The notes beneath the pieces were generated by a model. That model was not told where the DNA came from. It saw only the letters and a list, made by a program, of their open reading frames with translations, and made no database searches. This document shows, in pieces, positions 1 to 11,537 of a stretch of DNA of 64,000 nucleotides. This DNA comes from Dryomyza anilis (lineage: Eukaryota > Arthropoda > Insecta > Diptera > Dryomyzidae), in the NCBI GenBank assembly GCA_951804985.1, contig OX638133.1:76328367-76392366 (forward strand). The letters run 5' to 3'. Within the stretch, counting starts at the first letter, position 1, and each line of letters opens with the position of its first letter. Position numbers and translations under genes: made by a program.

Positions 1-849
1 AATGTGGCTTTTGCAGTTCATTGTTATATTTCATTTTTTTTATATTTTTTGTTTACCTGCTCACGTCTACATTTTTCTATTTCAACGTGTTTTTTTCACG
101 TGCCAATAGTCGAAAAAATAACGAGTTCTTTATTTTTTGTGTTCTACATACTTTTTTTGATGTCGAAATTGCACGTGTACTTCAAATGGTTTTGTTATAT
201 TGAAGTGTTTTGGCGTGTCAATTTGTTTGTAACAAAAGTTTTCTTCTTTATCTTTTATTCAGTTTATTGCTATTATTTTTAGTGCTGTTGCTATTTTATT
301 GACATTCGGTTAAGCTCGCAATATATCTATCGTTTGTATATGTCATGTACGATAGGCTCAATATTTTTCTATGTCGTATAGGTTTTGCGTTAGGATTTTA
401 TGTTAAGCCAAAAAGTTATGGTAGGCATTCCAAAAATACACGACACGATAGTAAATTGTCGCGCGTAAGGAATTTTGTGTTGAATCAGTAAATTGGCAAA
501 AATAAAAACAACATAAACTATCAGGAAAAAGTTCAGTCGATAAATCTCTAGACAAATTTTTGTAAGGAAACTGGTATAAGTAGCAGTTTTGATGGTACAA
601 AATAATATATATTGTATGAAATACATATTTCAGGTGTTTTTATAATTTAAATACATTGTGTAGTAAAATGTAGGGAAATGAATACAAATGTATTTAAAAA
701 TAAAAATGTTCTAGACTACATTACTTTTACTAAATTCATTTAGTAATTGTAACAGAAGACATTTTAAATATATTTTGTATGCAATAAGTCTATCAAAAAA
801 ATAATTACAAATATTTTCTATATTAAAATTTTACTCTCTTTACTTGCAG
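1..849 (+). other. probable intron end of the gene at 850-1263
   Basis: AT-rich DNA without recognisable coding. It ends in a pyrimidine-rich stretch (TTTTACTCTCTTTACTTGCAG) whose last AG at 848-849 is a good fly splice acceptor. The short reading frames here are T-rich chance frames. I infer intron because of what follows. Confidence 0.5.
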
Positions 850-1390
850 AACGGTGAACTCTCCCTCACCACGAATCCCGCACAGCGTCCCGTCTACACC
901 ACTCTGTCACCACTGCTTTCCATCCGCACACCACCCAACATCTACAACACGCATTCTGGATCCCTCCTATTTGCCCGCCTACGAGACACGCACATCGCCC
1001 ACCTCATCGTACGGGTCGACGACCACCTGCACGATGCCACTACTCGGTGGTGGCCAATCGAACGGTTCACTTCAAACGACGGCATCGGAGTCGTTGGCAA
1101 CATCAGCGGCTGCAATACGTTGCCACATCATCCGGCATCGGGCAACATTGGCATCCCATCCGCGCTCACATCGTCTGTGACGTCGGGTAACGTAACCGTT
1201 GACGCTGCAATTTCAGATCGTCTGTATTGGCGGCAGCAGCGCATGCACGAGTTCAGGGACTGAGCGCACTACAATCGTTTAAGGGGGGAGGCAGCTTGAT
1301 TGTGTAAATAGATTTTTTGATGTATTTTTCTAAAGATTTTGTTTTTTTATAATTTTTATTTTAAAAAATAAATTTTTATATTTTTTGTTT
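850..1390 (+). CDS. probable terminal exon of an unidentified host gene (coding to 1263, then 3' UTR)
   Basis: This is the only GC-rich, codon-like block in the left end. It follows a pyrimidine tract and CAG acceptor. The frame starting with AAC at 850 is open to TGA at 1261-1263 (137 codons), ending in residues RLYWRQQRMHEFRD, and has many C-ending codons. A second frame (from 854) is open to 1180 and has a more natural Ser/Thr/Gly-rich stretch in the middle (YLPAYETRTSPTSSYGS). The true product may therefore use the first frame at both ends and the second in the middle, if two small indels separate them. No domain is recognised; the composition suggests a disordered C-terminal tail. AATAAA at 1367-1372 is a plausible polyadenylation signal, giving a 3' UTR of about 120 nt. 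The gene upstream is outside the window. I am fairly sure of an exon and unsure of its frame. Confidence 0.6.
1367..1372 (+). terminator. AATAAA polyadenylation signal
   Basis: AATAAA lies 104 nt after the stop codon at 1261-1263, in a T-rich 3' UTR-like stretch. In this AT-rich DNA the hexamer is common, so its support comes from its position. Confidence 0.45.
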
Positions 1391-1459
1391 ATTTAAATAC
1401 TAATATTAAAAATTCGGTTATTATTAATATTGGAAACAAAAAATAATTTAATAGTAAAA

Positions 1460-2965
1460 TGCAACATTTTTGAAAATCTGTAGAAAATATTTTCGGAAAC
1501 ATATTCAGAAAATATTTTTGTCACGTTATCGCAAATATTTTCGTAAATATTTTTGGAGACATTTTCGGAAACAATTTTGGAAATGTTCCAAAACATATTA
1601 TCGGAAACATTTTCAAAAACTTTTTATGCAATATTATCGGATACATTTTTTGACACATTTTCGGAAACATTTTCAGAAACAAAAATTATACAAAATAGTT
1701 TTTAAGATATTTTCAGAAAATATCTCGAGAAAAGTTTCGAACACATTTTGAAAAGATTTCTGAACATTTTTCTAAGCATTTCGAAAACATTTTCAGGAAA
1801 ATTCTCAAAAATATTTTTTTGGAAATATTAACGGGAACATTTTTGGAAACACATTCAAAAAACTGTTCGGAAAAATTATCGGACACATTTTCGGAAAATT
1901 TTTTTAAAAATATATTCGAAAGATATTGGAAACATTACTGAAAAAATTATAGGACACATTTTCGAAATCATTTCTGGCCGCATTTTCGAAAATATTTTCA
2001 TAAACATTTTCAGAAACAAAAATTGTACAAATTAATTTCGAAGACATATTCCGAAAAATAATTCGAGAACTTATTTAAAAAACTATATTAGAAAAACTAT
2101 ATATTCGAAAACTATATTCGAAAACTATATTCGAGAACTATATCAAAAAGATTTTCGTAAACATTTTGAAAAGATTTCTGGATCATTTTCGGAAGAATTT
2201 CGCAAACATGTTCAGATAATTTACGAACAAATTTTATAGGTAGCCTTTTCAGAAACAACTTACGAAAGCATCATCGGCATAAATTTCGAAAATATTTTCC
2301 GAAAGATGTTTGGACATATTTTCGGAAACAAGTTCAAAATATTATTGAAGCGGTTTTGGATAAATTTTCGGCAACATGTTCGGACACAATACCGAAAAAT
2401 ATCAAACACGTTTTCAGAAACATTCCGGCAACATTTTCAAATAACTTTCATAAACATGTTTTCAAGATTATTATCGGAAATATTTCAAATCATTTTTCGT
2501 AACATTTCAAATATATTGACGAAAATATTTTTCCGGAAACATTTTCAAAAGTATTTCTAAAACATTTACGAAAACATATTTGAAATATTTCGTAAATATG
2601 TCTTGGAATAATATCGGAATTACTTGGAAAATAATCATGTTAGTTAGCATTTTTAGAAACATAGGAAAATTTATCGAAAATATATAAGAAACATTTCGGA
2701 AAATAATTCGGAAATACATTCGAAGAAATTTTTAAAGAAATAATGAAAAAACTTTCAAAAATATATTAAAGAACATTATCGGAAAAACTTTTCAGACACA
2801 TTTTAGGAAATATTTAAACATTTCGTATAGATTTTCGGTAACAGTTTCAAAGAAAATATCGAAAACATTTATGGTAACGTTATCGAATAAACTTAAAAAA
2901 TATATATTACATATTATCGGAAACATTTTCGGAAACACATTTTGTATATTTTTTTTTGTTTCAAA
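1460..2965. repeat. degenerate satellite of TTTTCGGAAACA units
   Basis: About 1.5 kb of loosely periodic sequence built from variants of ACATTTTCGGAAAC, roughly 12-15 nt each, often paired. A higher-order copy is visible: the segment around 1669-1760 (TTTTCAGAAACAAAAATT, later TCTCGAG, later ACATTTTGAAAAGATTTCTG) recurs around 2004-2180. Reading frames at 1470-1751 and 2306-2560 are repeat translations (many F, R and K residues), not genes. Confidence 0.75.
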
Positions 2966-3110
2966 AATATATGAAAATAGAAATGGAATAAAATACTAAG
3001 AAATGTCTAATATTAAGAGTAATAAAGATGATGATAATAATACTGATTAATAAATATAATTCTACCAAGTAATGAAGTAGTAATGATAATATTAATAATA
3101 CTTATATGAA

Positions 3111-3636
3111 GTAGCCGCAGTAGCTCAGTGGTTAGTGCGTTGGACTGCGAGCCGAAAGGTCCCCGTCCAAGCCTGGACTGGGGCTAACAACATCTTTTCA
3201 TAGAAACATTTGTCTATACCGCGCTACCTCTCATCAGTAAATGGCAAACCTACGAGAGTAAAACATTGACTATGCAAAGTTCTCACCCGCCGTTCGGATT
3301 CGGCAATAAACTGTAGGTCCCACCACTTTGAGTACACACAGAAAAAAATTCCCTCAAATCCCATTAAAATTGTTCAATAGGACAATTATTGATTTAATAG
3401 TACACAAAAAATTAATCTTTTCATATAAACTCAATGGCAATGTCATGGTATTTTATAGTAATTAATGGTATTTTCCGATTAAAATAATAATTTATCTTAT
3501 TGACTATTTTTAATAGTAGAAAACTATTATTTATATAGTATATTTTTCTGGGTGTACAATATAGCACGCACAGCTCAAAATGGTGAGAGAGCTCGGCCGA
3601 AGTTCTATACAGGACTGCAGCGCCAAACTATTATTA
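3111..3636 (+). mobile_element. tRNA-derived SINE, copy 1 (with nested MITE)
   Basis: The head contains an A-box-like TAGCTCAGTGG and a damaged B box (GTCCAAGCC, against GGTTCAAGCC in other copies), so it resembles a tRNA pol III promoter. A shared body follows (ACAACATCTTTTCATAGAAA, then CCGTTCGGATTCGGCAATAA, then AGAGAGCTCGGCCGAAGTTC) and an ATT-repeat tail. It is flanked by the 9-bp duplication TTATATGAA (3102-3110 and 3637-3645). A 220-bp MITE interrupts it at 3335-3554. Without that, the element is about 305 bp, like the other copies. Confidence 0.85.
3335..3554. mobile_element. MITE with CACACAGAAAAA ends, TA target, nested in SINE copy 1
   Basis: Ends are CACACAGAAAAAAAT and, inverted, CACCCAGAAAAAT. 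The flanking dinucleotide TA is present on both sides (3333-3334, 3555-3556), while the uninterrupted SINE has a single GAGTACAAATATA there. TA duplication suggests a Tc1/mariner-type non-autonomous element. The inner sequence (CAATAGGACAATTATTGATT) recurs diverged near 49140 and inverted near 30900. Confidence 0.75.
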
Positions 3637-3645
3637 TTATATGAA

Positions 3646-5340
3646 TTTTAACAAATCTGATAATATAATATATGATTAATAATTTTATATAACTTTAATT
3701 TGAGTAATAATTTTATTATTGACGACATTTTTTTTTCTTGATTGGCTTTATTCAACAATATAATAACTTAAATTAACAAATATAATAATAAAAATCATTT
3801 AAAACTTCAATTTACCAAATTTTATTTGTTTTTTTTTAATATACTATAACTTTAATAGTATGGCAGTCATAAATTGTTTAAATATATTATTAAAATTTTT
3901 GGTATTCAATTTTTTTAAATACTTAAAATATTTTAATAATAACTGCAGTTAAGTTCTATAATTAAAAAAATCATTTAATTAACATCCCATATGTTGGTCA
4001 ATATTAAAACTATTAATTTTATGGTACAGATATTTAAACTATTTTTATATGAAATCCAAGATAAATAAGAGTATTTAGTTTTTTATTCATATTTGCTATG
4101 ATTTTACAAATTATTTATAGCATTGACCATTAGTAAACAATTATTTTTTTTAAAATAACATTATTTTAATAGTATTTATACTTTGAATATTTTTGAAAAC
4201 TATTTTTGAAAAAAGTGTTCTCATTTTACTCAGCACTATTTTCACTTTTAAAACAAAGTTTATTATCAAAATTCTATTTTAAATTTTTGTGCATGAGTTA
4301 ATGGTTATAAATGTTGATATACCATTCATTTAATTGTATTTTTTCAGACTCCTAAATTTTTATAAAAACTATAATTTTCTTGCAGTTAATTTTACTCAAC
4401 ACTATTTTTAATTATCAAACAATGTTATTACATTTCAAAATTTTATATAATATTGTTTATTTTCAATATTAAAAAACTATAAAATTCAAAGAATGATAAT
4501 TTAAATATTAACATCAACATATAATATTTTCAAAGTAATACCAAAAATTAAAGAAAAACAATATTCTTGCGTTTAACAATTATCATAGCGGAACCAACAT
4601 AAAATATACCAAGAAATGTATAAACAAAAGAAATAAAATAATATAAAACAATTTTTTTAATTACGCACAAATTTAACACTAAATCTTAAGAAAGAATTTC
4701 TCACAAATATGTATATTTTTAATTTACTGTAATTGTAATGTTTAAATCAAATTTCAACATTTGTTTTCTATATAAATAGTTCCAGCTAAACACAATTCAA
4801 GACTTATATAATAATTGTATTAAAATTTCTAAATGGCAGTGATTTTTTTGTGTCAAAATCAAATTACAAAATCCAATCTCTAGCATTTAGTAAATGTACG
4901 TACAACGTATTTGTGTAAATAAGAAATCAATATTAGCTTAAATTACCAATGTGTTATATTTAGCAAGAGTTTATGTATCTTTAAGCAGGCAATGTAATTA
5001 TATGAAACATATAACAAACTAAAATTAGAAATTAACAGCGAATATAACAACAAAAAAAAAACTATTGCATTGATTATATATATGTTTGCACTGTTAGTGA
5101 CAAATATAATAGTATATGCAAGTAAATAAAATTTAATATTTAACCAAATCATGTAAATAATACCTAGATAACATTATTTCTTTAAGTTTTAGATTAATAT
5201 TTATTTTTACTTATAACGTATACGTTTTAAATATGATTTACAAAAATATTTAAACTAAATCAATTCTATAATTTATGAATACACATTTTGAACTTGATTG
5301 AATATTAAATGGCAATAAAGAAACTTATATATAATGAAAT
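3646..5340. other. AT-rich DNA, nothing recognised
   Basis: Very AT-rich sequence with short chance reading frames (for example the 69-codon frame at 4943-5152). I see no conserved motif, repeat array or splice-bounded exon. Confidence 0.4.
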
Positions 5341-5509
5341 TTTTAATGTGTTTTATTTATTGAATAATTTTATGATTATGCTTTACGGTGCTAGTATTAA
5401 ATATGTGTAAATGAGATGCGCGACTATTCATCGTATTAAGGCAATGAATTAAGAAAAGAAAAAATATCAGATTGCGCAAGATTGTGTAGCATTGCTGATC
5501 TCCATTATG

Positions 5510-6150
5510 TGTAGATGTTTGTGGAAAGTTCTAGAATCCAGCTATCTGTTTCACATTAGTGTAAACTAGAAGCAGATAGCTTTTCGGATTTTCGTTTAAT
5601 ATAGTAGATTTCTAGCATCTGGTTAAGATAAGAATAAAAGACGGAGCATCGGTTAACGCATCAGTGTGAAACTTAAGTGTAGAAATTTGTGGAAAGTTCT
5701 AGCTATCTGTTGCACATTAGTGTAAACTTTAAGTGTGAAACTTAATTGTAGAAGTTGTGGAAAGTTCTAGAATCCAGCTATCTGTTGCACATTAGTATAA
5801 ATTATTAGATCTCTTAAGTGTAGACGTTTGTGGAAAGTTCTGGAATTCTGTTATGTGTTGCACATGAGTGTAAACGGGAAGGAGTAACTTTCGACCATTA
5901 CTGATTATCGTGTAATGCAGAAATTCTAACATCCGGTTAAGATAAGAATAGATATTTACATCATTTGATTAGTGCGCATCAGTGTGAAGCATTACGGATC
6001 TCATTAAGTCTAGAAATTTGTGGAAAGTTTTAGAATCCTGCTATGGTTTGCACATGAGTGTAAACGAGAAAAATATAGATTACAAGATTACCGATTTTCG
6101 CATAATGTATAAATTTGTGGAAACGTATAGAATGCGGTTAAGATAAGAAT
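5510..6150. repeat. irregular tandem repeat with GTGGAAAGTTCTAGAATCC cores
   Basis: The core TTTGTGGAAAGTTCTAGAA, followed by GCTATCTGTTGCACATTAGT and GTAAAC, occurs about six times (near 5519, 5690, 5757, 5829, 6018 and, weaker, 6113). Spacing varies from about 67 to 190 bp. A second module (GGTTAAGATAAGAATA) recurs near 5620, 5935 and 6137. No function is evident. Confidence 0.7.
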
Positions 6151-6350
6151 AATTATTCAAAACACATTTAAAATTATAATCCTTGATTTGATGGTACCCA
6201 TATATTACTGGCTTTGAAGAAATCGTATTATGTATCAATTATATAAATTATGCAGTGTGCATACATTCCAAAAGAGAGAGTTTAAATTAAAACGTATCAA
6301 AAAAAAAAAAACATTTATCATATTACCTAATATTCATATTAAATCATAAC

Positions 6351-6742
6351 CAGTTGGGAAGGTTAGATCACATGGGAAATTTTAAAGTAGGTGTAATTAT
6401 GATAGTTAGGATTATCAAAATTATAGTCGGTCTAAGCCGACCATAAATACCCTACACATATGTGTGGTTACCATTCAAAGTGATATATAGGTCACCAGGG
6501 TATACGAATCCTGAAAATAACTACAAACATTCAATCGCTGAAGAATTTCCATTCATTTGATACCCATATTTACAGACGGACAGACAGACGGACAGACAGA
6601 CGGACATCGCTAAATCGACTCAGGAGGTCATGCTGATCAAGAATATATATACTTTTCCATACCGGAGATGCTTCCTTCTGGGTGTTACAAACGGCGTACC
6701 AAACTGAATATACCCTTTCACTCTTAGTGTAGGGTATAAAAA
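6351..6742 (-). mobile_element. DINE-1/Helentron-like element, copy A
   Basis: Read on the minus strand it opens with TATACCCTACACTAAGAGTG, has TATATATTCTTGATCAGCAT and a GTCTGTCTGTC run, then the motif AGTCGGTCTAGAC in varied form, and ends near GATCTAACC / CCCAACTGG. The same order is seen at 13305-13796 and 43301-43732. This layout matches the non-autonomous DINE-1 family of fly genomes. Confidence 0.7.
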
Positions 6743-8160
6743 TAGTCCTTTCGTATTAATGCTGCCTAAAATCGATATCCAGTCATTTTTACTTTGATCC
6801 TTATTTCCATTTTTCTAATGCTCCAATGTACACTTTGTACAAACAGTCAAACGTTTAGCAAAATCAAACATCAAAATCCTATTTATTCACATGGAAATTA
6901 CGAAATGAAAGCACAGTTTTTGGCGCTGCCATTTTCTAAGTACTTGTAGATATTTCAAGTACACAAATGCATATAGCTAACACAATACCACAAACGTAAA
7001 TACTGAAAAATATTGTGTACGGAAACGGAAATAGTGTATAGGTAATAGTGGAATGCAAACATTTTTACACATAAACGCCTAGCAACATAAATTCGTGCAC
7101 GTAAAAATCTAAAAATGCGGTCTATTTTATTCGCACAAAAATAAAAATAATAGAGAAATCATTTCGCACGGTGCTCTGTAGAAAAAAAAAATACGATTGG
7201 GGTGTTACTCGAATCTGCAAACGGTTATAGTTTCTGGACGGTGTATGAAAGACTTTGAGACCATAGAGAAAATTGGTCAAATTTTATTAATAAAATATTT
7301 CGGACATACCTACTGACTATTTTTACAAATTAAAAAATAAATATATGATAACGACGTCTCTTACGAATGAAAAGAAGCATTAAAATATTTTAGCCTCGAA
7401 AAGAATCTCATTCTCTATTTTTCCACCGACAGAAGCATAACTTTATTCTTCCCACGAATAGAAGCACATTAATAATTTATCTACGAAAGCACATTTTTAA
7501 TTTCTCCACCATTAAAAGCATATATGTATTTTCGATACAGTTAACCCTATATACATTTTTGTGGTTAAAAAGGAACAAACTGTTTATAATGGAGTTGATT
7601 TTTCCAAAAAAAAACAATTTTGAAATTGTCATTGATTTTCTCATGACTTGATTCGGATCACACCAATTTTTTCTATTTTATACTCATAGACCAGTTCATT
7701 CCCAGTACTTTCTAACTAATAACAATGATTTTAAATTGGTAAGTAATGCTGTAGAAACCATTAAACGGGAGCCGGTCTTATATTTAATAATTGTAATTTA
7801 AAAAAAAAATAGAAATAATCGAGAAATAATTTTAAAAATATATTCAAAGAAAAATACATATCCGTATGTGTACAAATTTGCATTATTTATCAATAGAATT
7901 AATGATTTATAGATTAAAAAATTGAAATTTAAGAGTTTAATTCTTACTCTTAAATTTCCATTTTTTAATTTAAACATAAAATTGTAATATTCGTACATCA
8001 AATAGTTAAAAATTAAATAATTAAAATAAAACAAATATATTCTTTGTTTTACAACAAACCCATTAACTACTTAAAACAGCTTAAATCAGCTTTATTAAGT
8101 TTTTGCTTATAGGCGATTTTTGTTCACTCCCAACACATAATAGTTTTGTTTAGGATTTTT
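6743..8160. other. AT-rich DNA, nothing recognised
   Basis: No exon, array or element is supported. Around 7370-7520 a short motif (GAAAAGAAGCAT, GACAGAAGCATAA, GAATAGAAGCAC) recurs loosely about every 60 nt, which may be a decayed tandem repeat. Confidence 0.35.
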
Positions 8161-8978
8161 ATACCCTACACCTATGAGGTACAGGGTATATTAACTTTGT
8201 GCATATATTGTTACGCCCCTTAGGAGGCGTGTCCGGTATGGAAAAGTATATATATTCTTGATCAGCATCACTACCCGAGTCCGTTTATCCATGTCCGTCT
8301 GTCTGTCTGTCTGTCCGTCTTGCTGTCTTGCTGTCCGAATACAGAATAACTTGAGAAATACTGATCAGAATGCAATTAAATTTCGTCTCAATATATTTTA
8401 GCCAAAACTAGGAACTGAGTTTAAAAATGAGCCAAATCGGTCAACGGATACGCCCACCTCCCATACAAGTCACTTTTATATAACTTTTAGGAACTAATAA
8501 CTCGAAAAGTATTCAAGATATAGGTATGAAATATAAAACATATTGTTATAATTCATTCTTGTTATAAAAATATGTGGTCCAAAAACGGGCTTTTTTTTTC
8601 ATTATTTCCCGGGTTTTCATAGTGAAAATTTGATCCGTAAATTATTAAAAACAAATCTATGAATTATTAGCCTTTCAAAATTTTAAATATAGGCGTGGTC
8701 AGCCCAATTATTTTTTTCAAATTTTTTTTTTTGTTTTTTTATACTTTTATATACATTTTTTAATTTATGGGGATATAAGACGCAAATTTCTGATATATGA
8801 ATAATATTCTGAGGCTGGGGAGGTTCAGCTTATTTAAAAACCTAAAAATTAAGGTATGCAATTAAATATCCCACATTAATATCCCCACCAAAGGTGTAGG
8901 GTATTCCAGAGTCGGGCCCGACCGACTATCAAAATCCGCCCCATGTGACCGAACTTACCCATGTGCCTTAACTTTCCC
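8161..8978 (+). mobile_element. DINE-1/Helentron-like element, copy B
   Basis: Starts ATACCCTACACCTATGAGG, contains GGAGGCGTGTCCGGTATGGA, ATTCTTGATCAGCATCA, a GTCTGTCTGTCTGTC run, the sequence AATAACTCGAAAAGTATTCA, and ends with GTCGGGCCCGACCGACTA (a palindrome-rich 3' part) and CCATGTGACC. Closely related to the copies at 11538-12285 and 44177-44995. Confidence 0.8.
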
Positions 8979-8979
8979 T

Positions 8980-9110
8980 CAGATGTGTTTGCGGAAACTC
9001 AGAAGTGTTTGCGGAAATAAATAGTATTTATTCGCGAAATAAATACTCAGATGTGTTTGCGGAAATAAATAGTATTTATTTGCGAAATAAATAAATTTAA
9101 ATCCGCGAAT
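8980..9110. repeat. two to three direct repeats with an AT palindrome
   Basis: The unit CTCAGATGTGTTTGCGGAAA followed by TAAATAGTATTTATT and GCGAAATAAATA is present twice in full and once in part, between the Helentron end and the solo LTR. Each full unit contains AAATAAATA-G-TATTTATTT-like symmetry. Confidence 0.6.
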
Positions 9111-9119
9111 CCTAGAGAG

Positions 9120-10742
9120 TGTTACGAGCCTGCAAGTTCAATTTAGTCCCGGCTAAGGATGGGTTCTTGAACAGGTTCATGAGCAAATTTTTCTGTTTAT
9201 CAATTCATTTTCATAAACATTAACTACACAAAAACCAAGCAAAACGTTCACACTGTCATTCTGTCATGAGGTATCTTGATGTAATTAAATACCCCTGGTC
9301 CTAGCCCACCCCATTCAGACAAGTCTGACCATGGTTATTGCTTGACCATATACGCAATAACACCTAATGTGATACCATTAAAAAAAATATCCTCTTAAAA
9401 TAAATTTAGTCACTCTTTTCTAATATCGTTTCAATTTTCATTTAATACATGAACAATTCATAATTATTTAAATAATAAACTAAACATTAATGACAAATTG
9501 AACAAACTTAGTAAATTATATATAGATTTAGATATTTACATAATTAAGTTAAATATTTATTAATATATTAAAGTAAAATATTGATTTAGAAAATTAAAAT
9601 TTACGATTAAGTAAAGCAAAATTGAAGTTTATGATTAGGAAAAATTTAATTTAACGAAAAAAAATTAGCAAAGAAAAAAAAATGGTGTCAATTCACACTA
9701 TTATTAGTTGAATATCATTTTATTGTAATGACTAAAATTTACTTATCCATTCTTAGGTTGTTTTATTTTGCACAATAAATAATTTAGAAACAAAGAGAAA
9801 ACTTACTTATTTTGAACCATTTAAGGATGTCCGCATCTATAGAATTTAAATAGCATCGTCCATTTATGTCCGTTGAGCGCTCAATGACTTGATGTGACTT
9901 GCCAATGCGAAAATTTCATTTTGTTCTAAAAAATTGTAGAAATATGGATTAATAAATTATAATTAATATTTAAAGAAACTAAACTAAATACTTTGCTAAA
10001 TTTTATATACTAATTAAGTTAAATTAAATTAATTTAAATATTAAATAGTATTTAAAAAAATTAATTAAGTAATGAGAATAAAAACAAATAATTTATAATA
10101 CAAATATTAGCAATTTATATGATGAAGAAGTCACGTCCATGATGATGACAGCATGAGATCCGCTGCCTACATAGGGCTGATGTAGTAATGGTGTGCGATA
10201 ATTTCACCTAGACGTATGTTTGATTTGGTGACGTCATGTGCTCGTGGTCAATAATGAAAATTATCTGCGTTTAGTGGCGGTATACGTGCAATGCGAAATA
10301 TTAAAAATGGGAACTTCCAACTTCCGCTATGATTTATTTGCAACAAATTGATGACGTCATAGAATTCGTGAACGCAACAAGATGTGCACGGAAAACTGCT
10401 GGATATTAGATGCGTTAGTGCAAATGCATGATTTTGAAGAATTTGCACTTTCGACGCACTGCACCTTCAACGCACTGCACTTCCAACAAACTACCAGCGC
10501 TGTTAATTAGTTAGATGCACTCTTAGTTAGATACACAATCTAATCTCTTCGTTCTCCGTAAATTTTCAAAAAAAAAACAATTTTCAAAATCAGCAGAAAG
10601 TAAAAATACGTCTGCTCTATTCAAGTTTTATTTTATCCCTCCATTTTAAAAATTTTCATTTGACAATTTTTTAAAATTTCAAAATTTCAATTTTTTTTTT
10701 TTTAACAAAGTAGAAAATAGTAAAGTGGAGACATTTGCCACA
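9120..10742 (-). mobile_element. solo LTR of the Gypsy element seen at 21725-30476
   Basis: It begins TGTTACGAGCCTGCAAG and ends GACATTTGCCACA, exactly as the two LTRs of the complete element, and is bounded by the 4-bp duplication AGAG (9116-9119 and 10743-10746). Its length is 1623 bp against 1700. It lacks about 40 bp present near 21990 in the complete LTR and about 32 bp of the CGCACTGCACTTC tandem near 23120, and has scattered substitutions, so it is an older insertion reduced by LTR-LTR recombination. It keeps both TGACGTCA sites. Confidence 0.9.
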
Positions 10743-10814
10743 AGAGGTTACTATATTACCTATTTTTTGTACTATGAAATGTTTCTTCAATACAAGAAAC
10801 AAATCATTTTACAA

Positions 10815-10860
10815 TATAAAACCGCTTGTGGTCACTTAGTTGTTCAATTGTCGTTCAGTC
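10815..10860 (+). promoter_or_regulatory. candidate core promoter (TATA box and initiator)
   Basis: TATAAAA at 10815-10821 is 31 bp before the A of TCAATT at 10844-10849, a spacing typical of arthropod TATA/initiator promoters. A second initiator-like TCAGTC lies at 10855-10860. It stands about 70 bp past the end of the solo LTR. In AT-rich DNA TATAAAA is expected by chance, so this is a candidate supported mainly by the exon at 11125. Confidence 0.35.
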
Positions 10861-11040
10861 AACAACACTATCTATCTTTTAGTTTTGTGGAATCTTTGTT
10901 TTTTATTATATTTAATATTACTTCCGGTTGTTTTTTGTTGTGTCTGGCATTTTGCTTTTACGTTAACAAAAAATAAACGCATAAAAACCTTTTTTTATGC
11001 ACAAACTTTAAGCAATACCTGCCATTATTGTTGGGTGTAC

Positions 11041-11079
11041 CATGGAATCAACATTAAATATGAATGACATCAACTTTTA
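11041..11079 (+). CDS. possible upstream ORF (12 codons)
   Basis: ATG at 11042 in a CCATGG context opens a 12-codon frame (MESTLNMNDINF, then TAA) ahead of the candidate exon at 11125. If transcription starts near 10846 this would be a translated leader ORF. If it starts at the TCAGTG at 11091 it would not be transcribed. Confidence 0.2.
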
Positions 11080-11124
11080 AGCATTTTTAGTCAGTGCGTC
11101 CGCAAAACAACGTCAACATACACG

Positions 11125-11284
11125 ATGGACCACTTACCACAGCCATTACCTAGCCACAGCTGTTGTGGAGTTTGCGCTAATCCTAAAAAAAAAAACGTAA
11201 CCCAGTACATAACAAAAACAACAACAGCCACAACAACAACAATAAAAAGCAACGGAAATGACTACATTTATGACATTCGCACAG
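11125..11284 (+). CDS. candidate first coding exon of an unidentified gene
   Basis: ATG at 11125 has A at -3. The frame encodes a 53-residue start: MDHLPQPLPSHSCCGVCANP, then Lys-rich and Thr-rich stretches, then NGNDYIYDIRTG, and runs straight into CAG/GTAACC at 11284/11285, a reasonable splice donor. Sequence quality is higher than its surroundings (CAGCCATTACCTAGCCACAG). I recognise no domain; a CCxxC motif is present. No matching acceptor or second exon was found in the window. The ORF continues to 11490 only by reading through T-rich intron-like sequence. It could also be a chance frame. Confidence 0.35.
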
Positions 11285-11537
11285 GTAACCATAACTGTCC
11301 CACCCACACACATAACCATAACGGGGATAATAATCCTTTTTTTCCAGTTTTGTTCCTAAATGTGGTACTAAGTTTTTTTATAATATTTTTTTATCATATT
11401 TTTTATACATTGGTTTGTATGTTATCTTTATGTTATTCAGACCTTGATCGACGGTGTTCAAAAAACAGGCATCAACATGCGTATAGATAGATAAAATCGG
11501 GTAATGACAAAAAATATATATCTAGTCAGTTGTTCAT

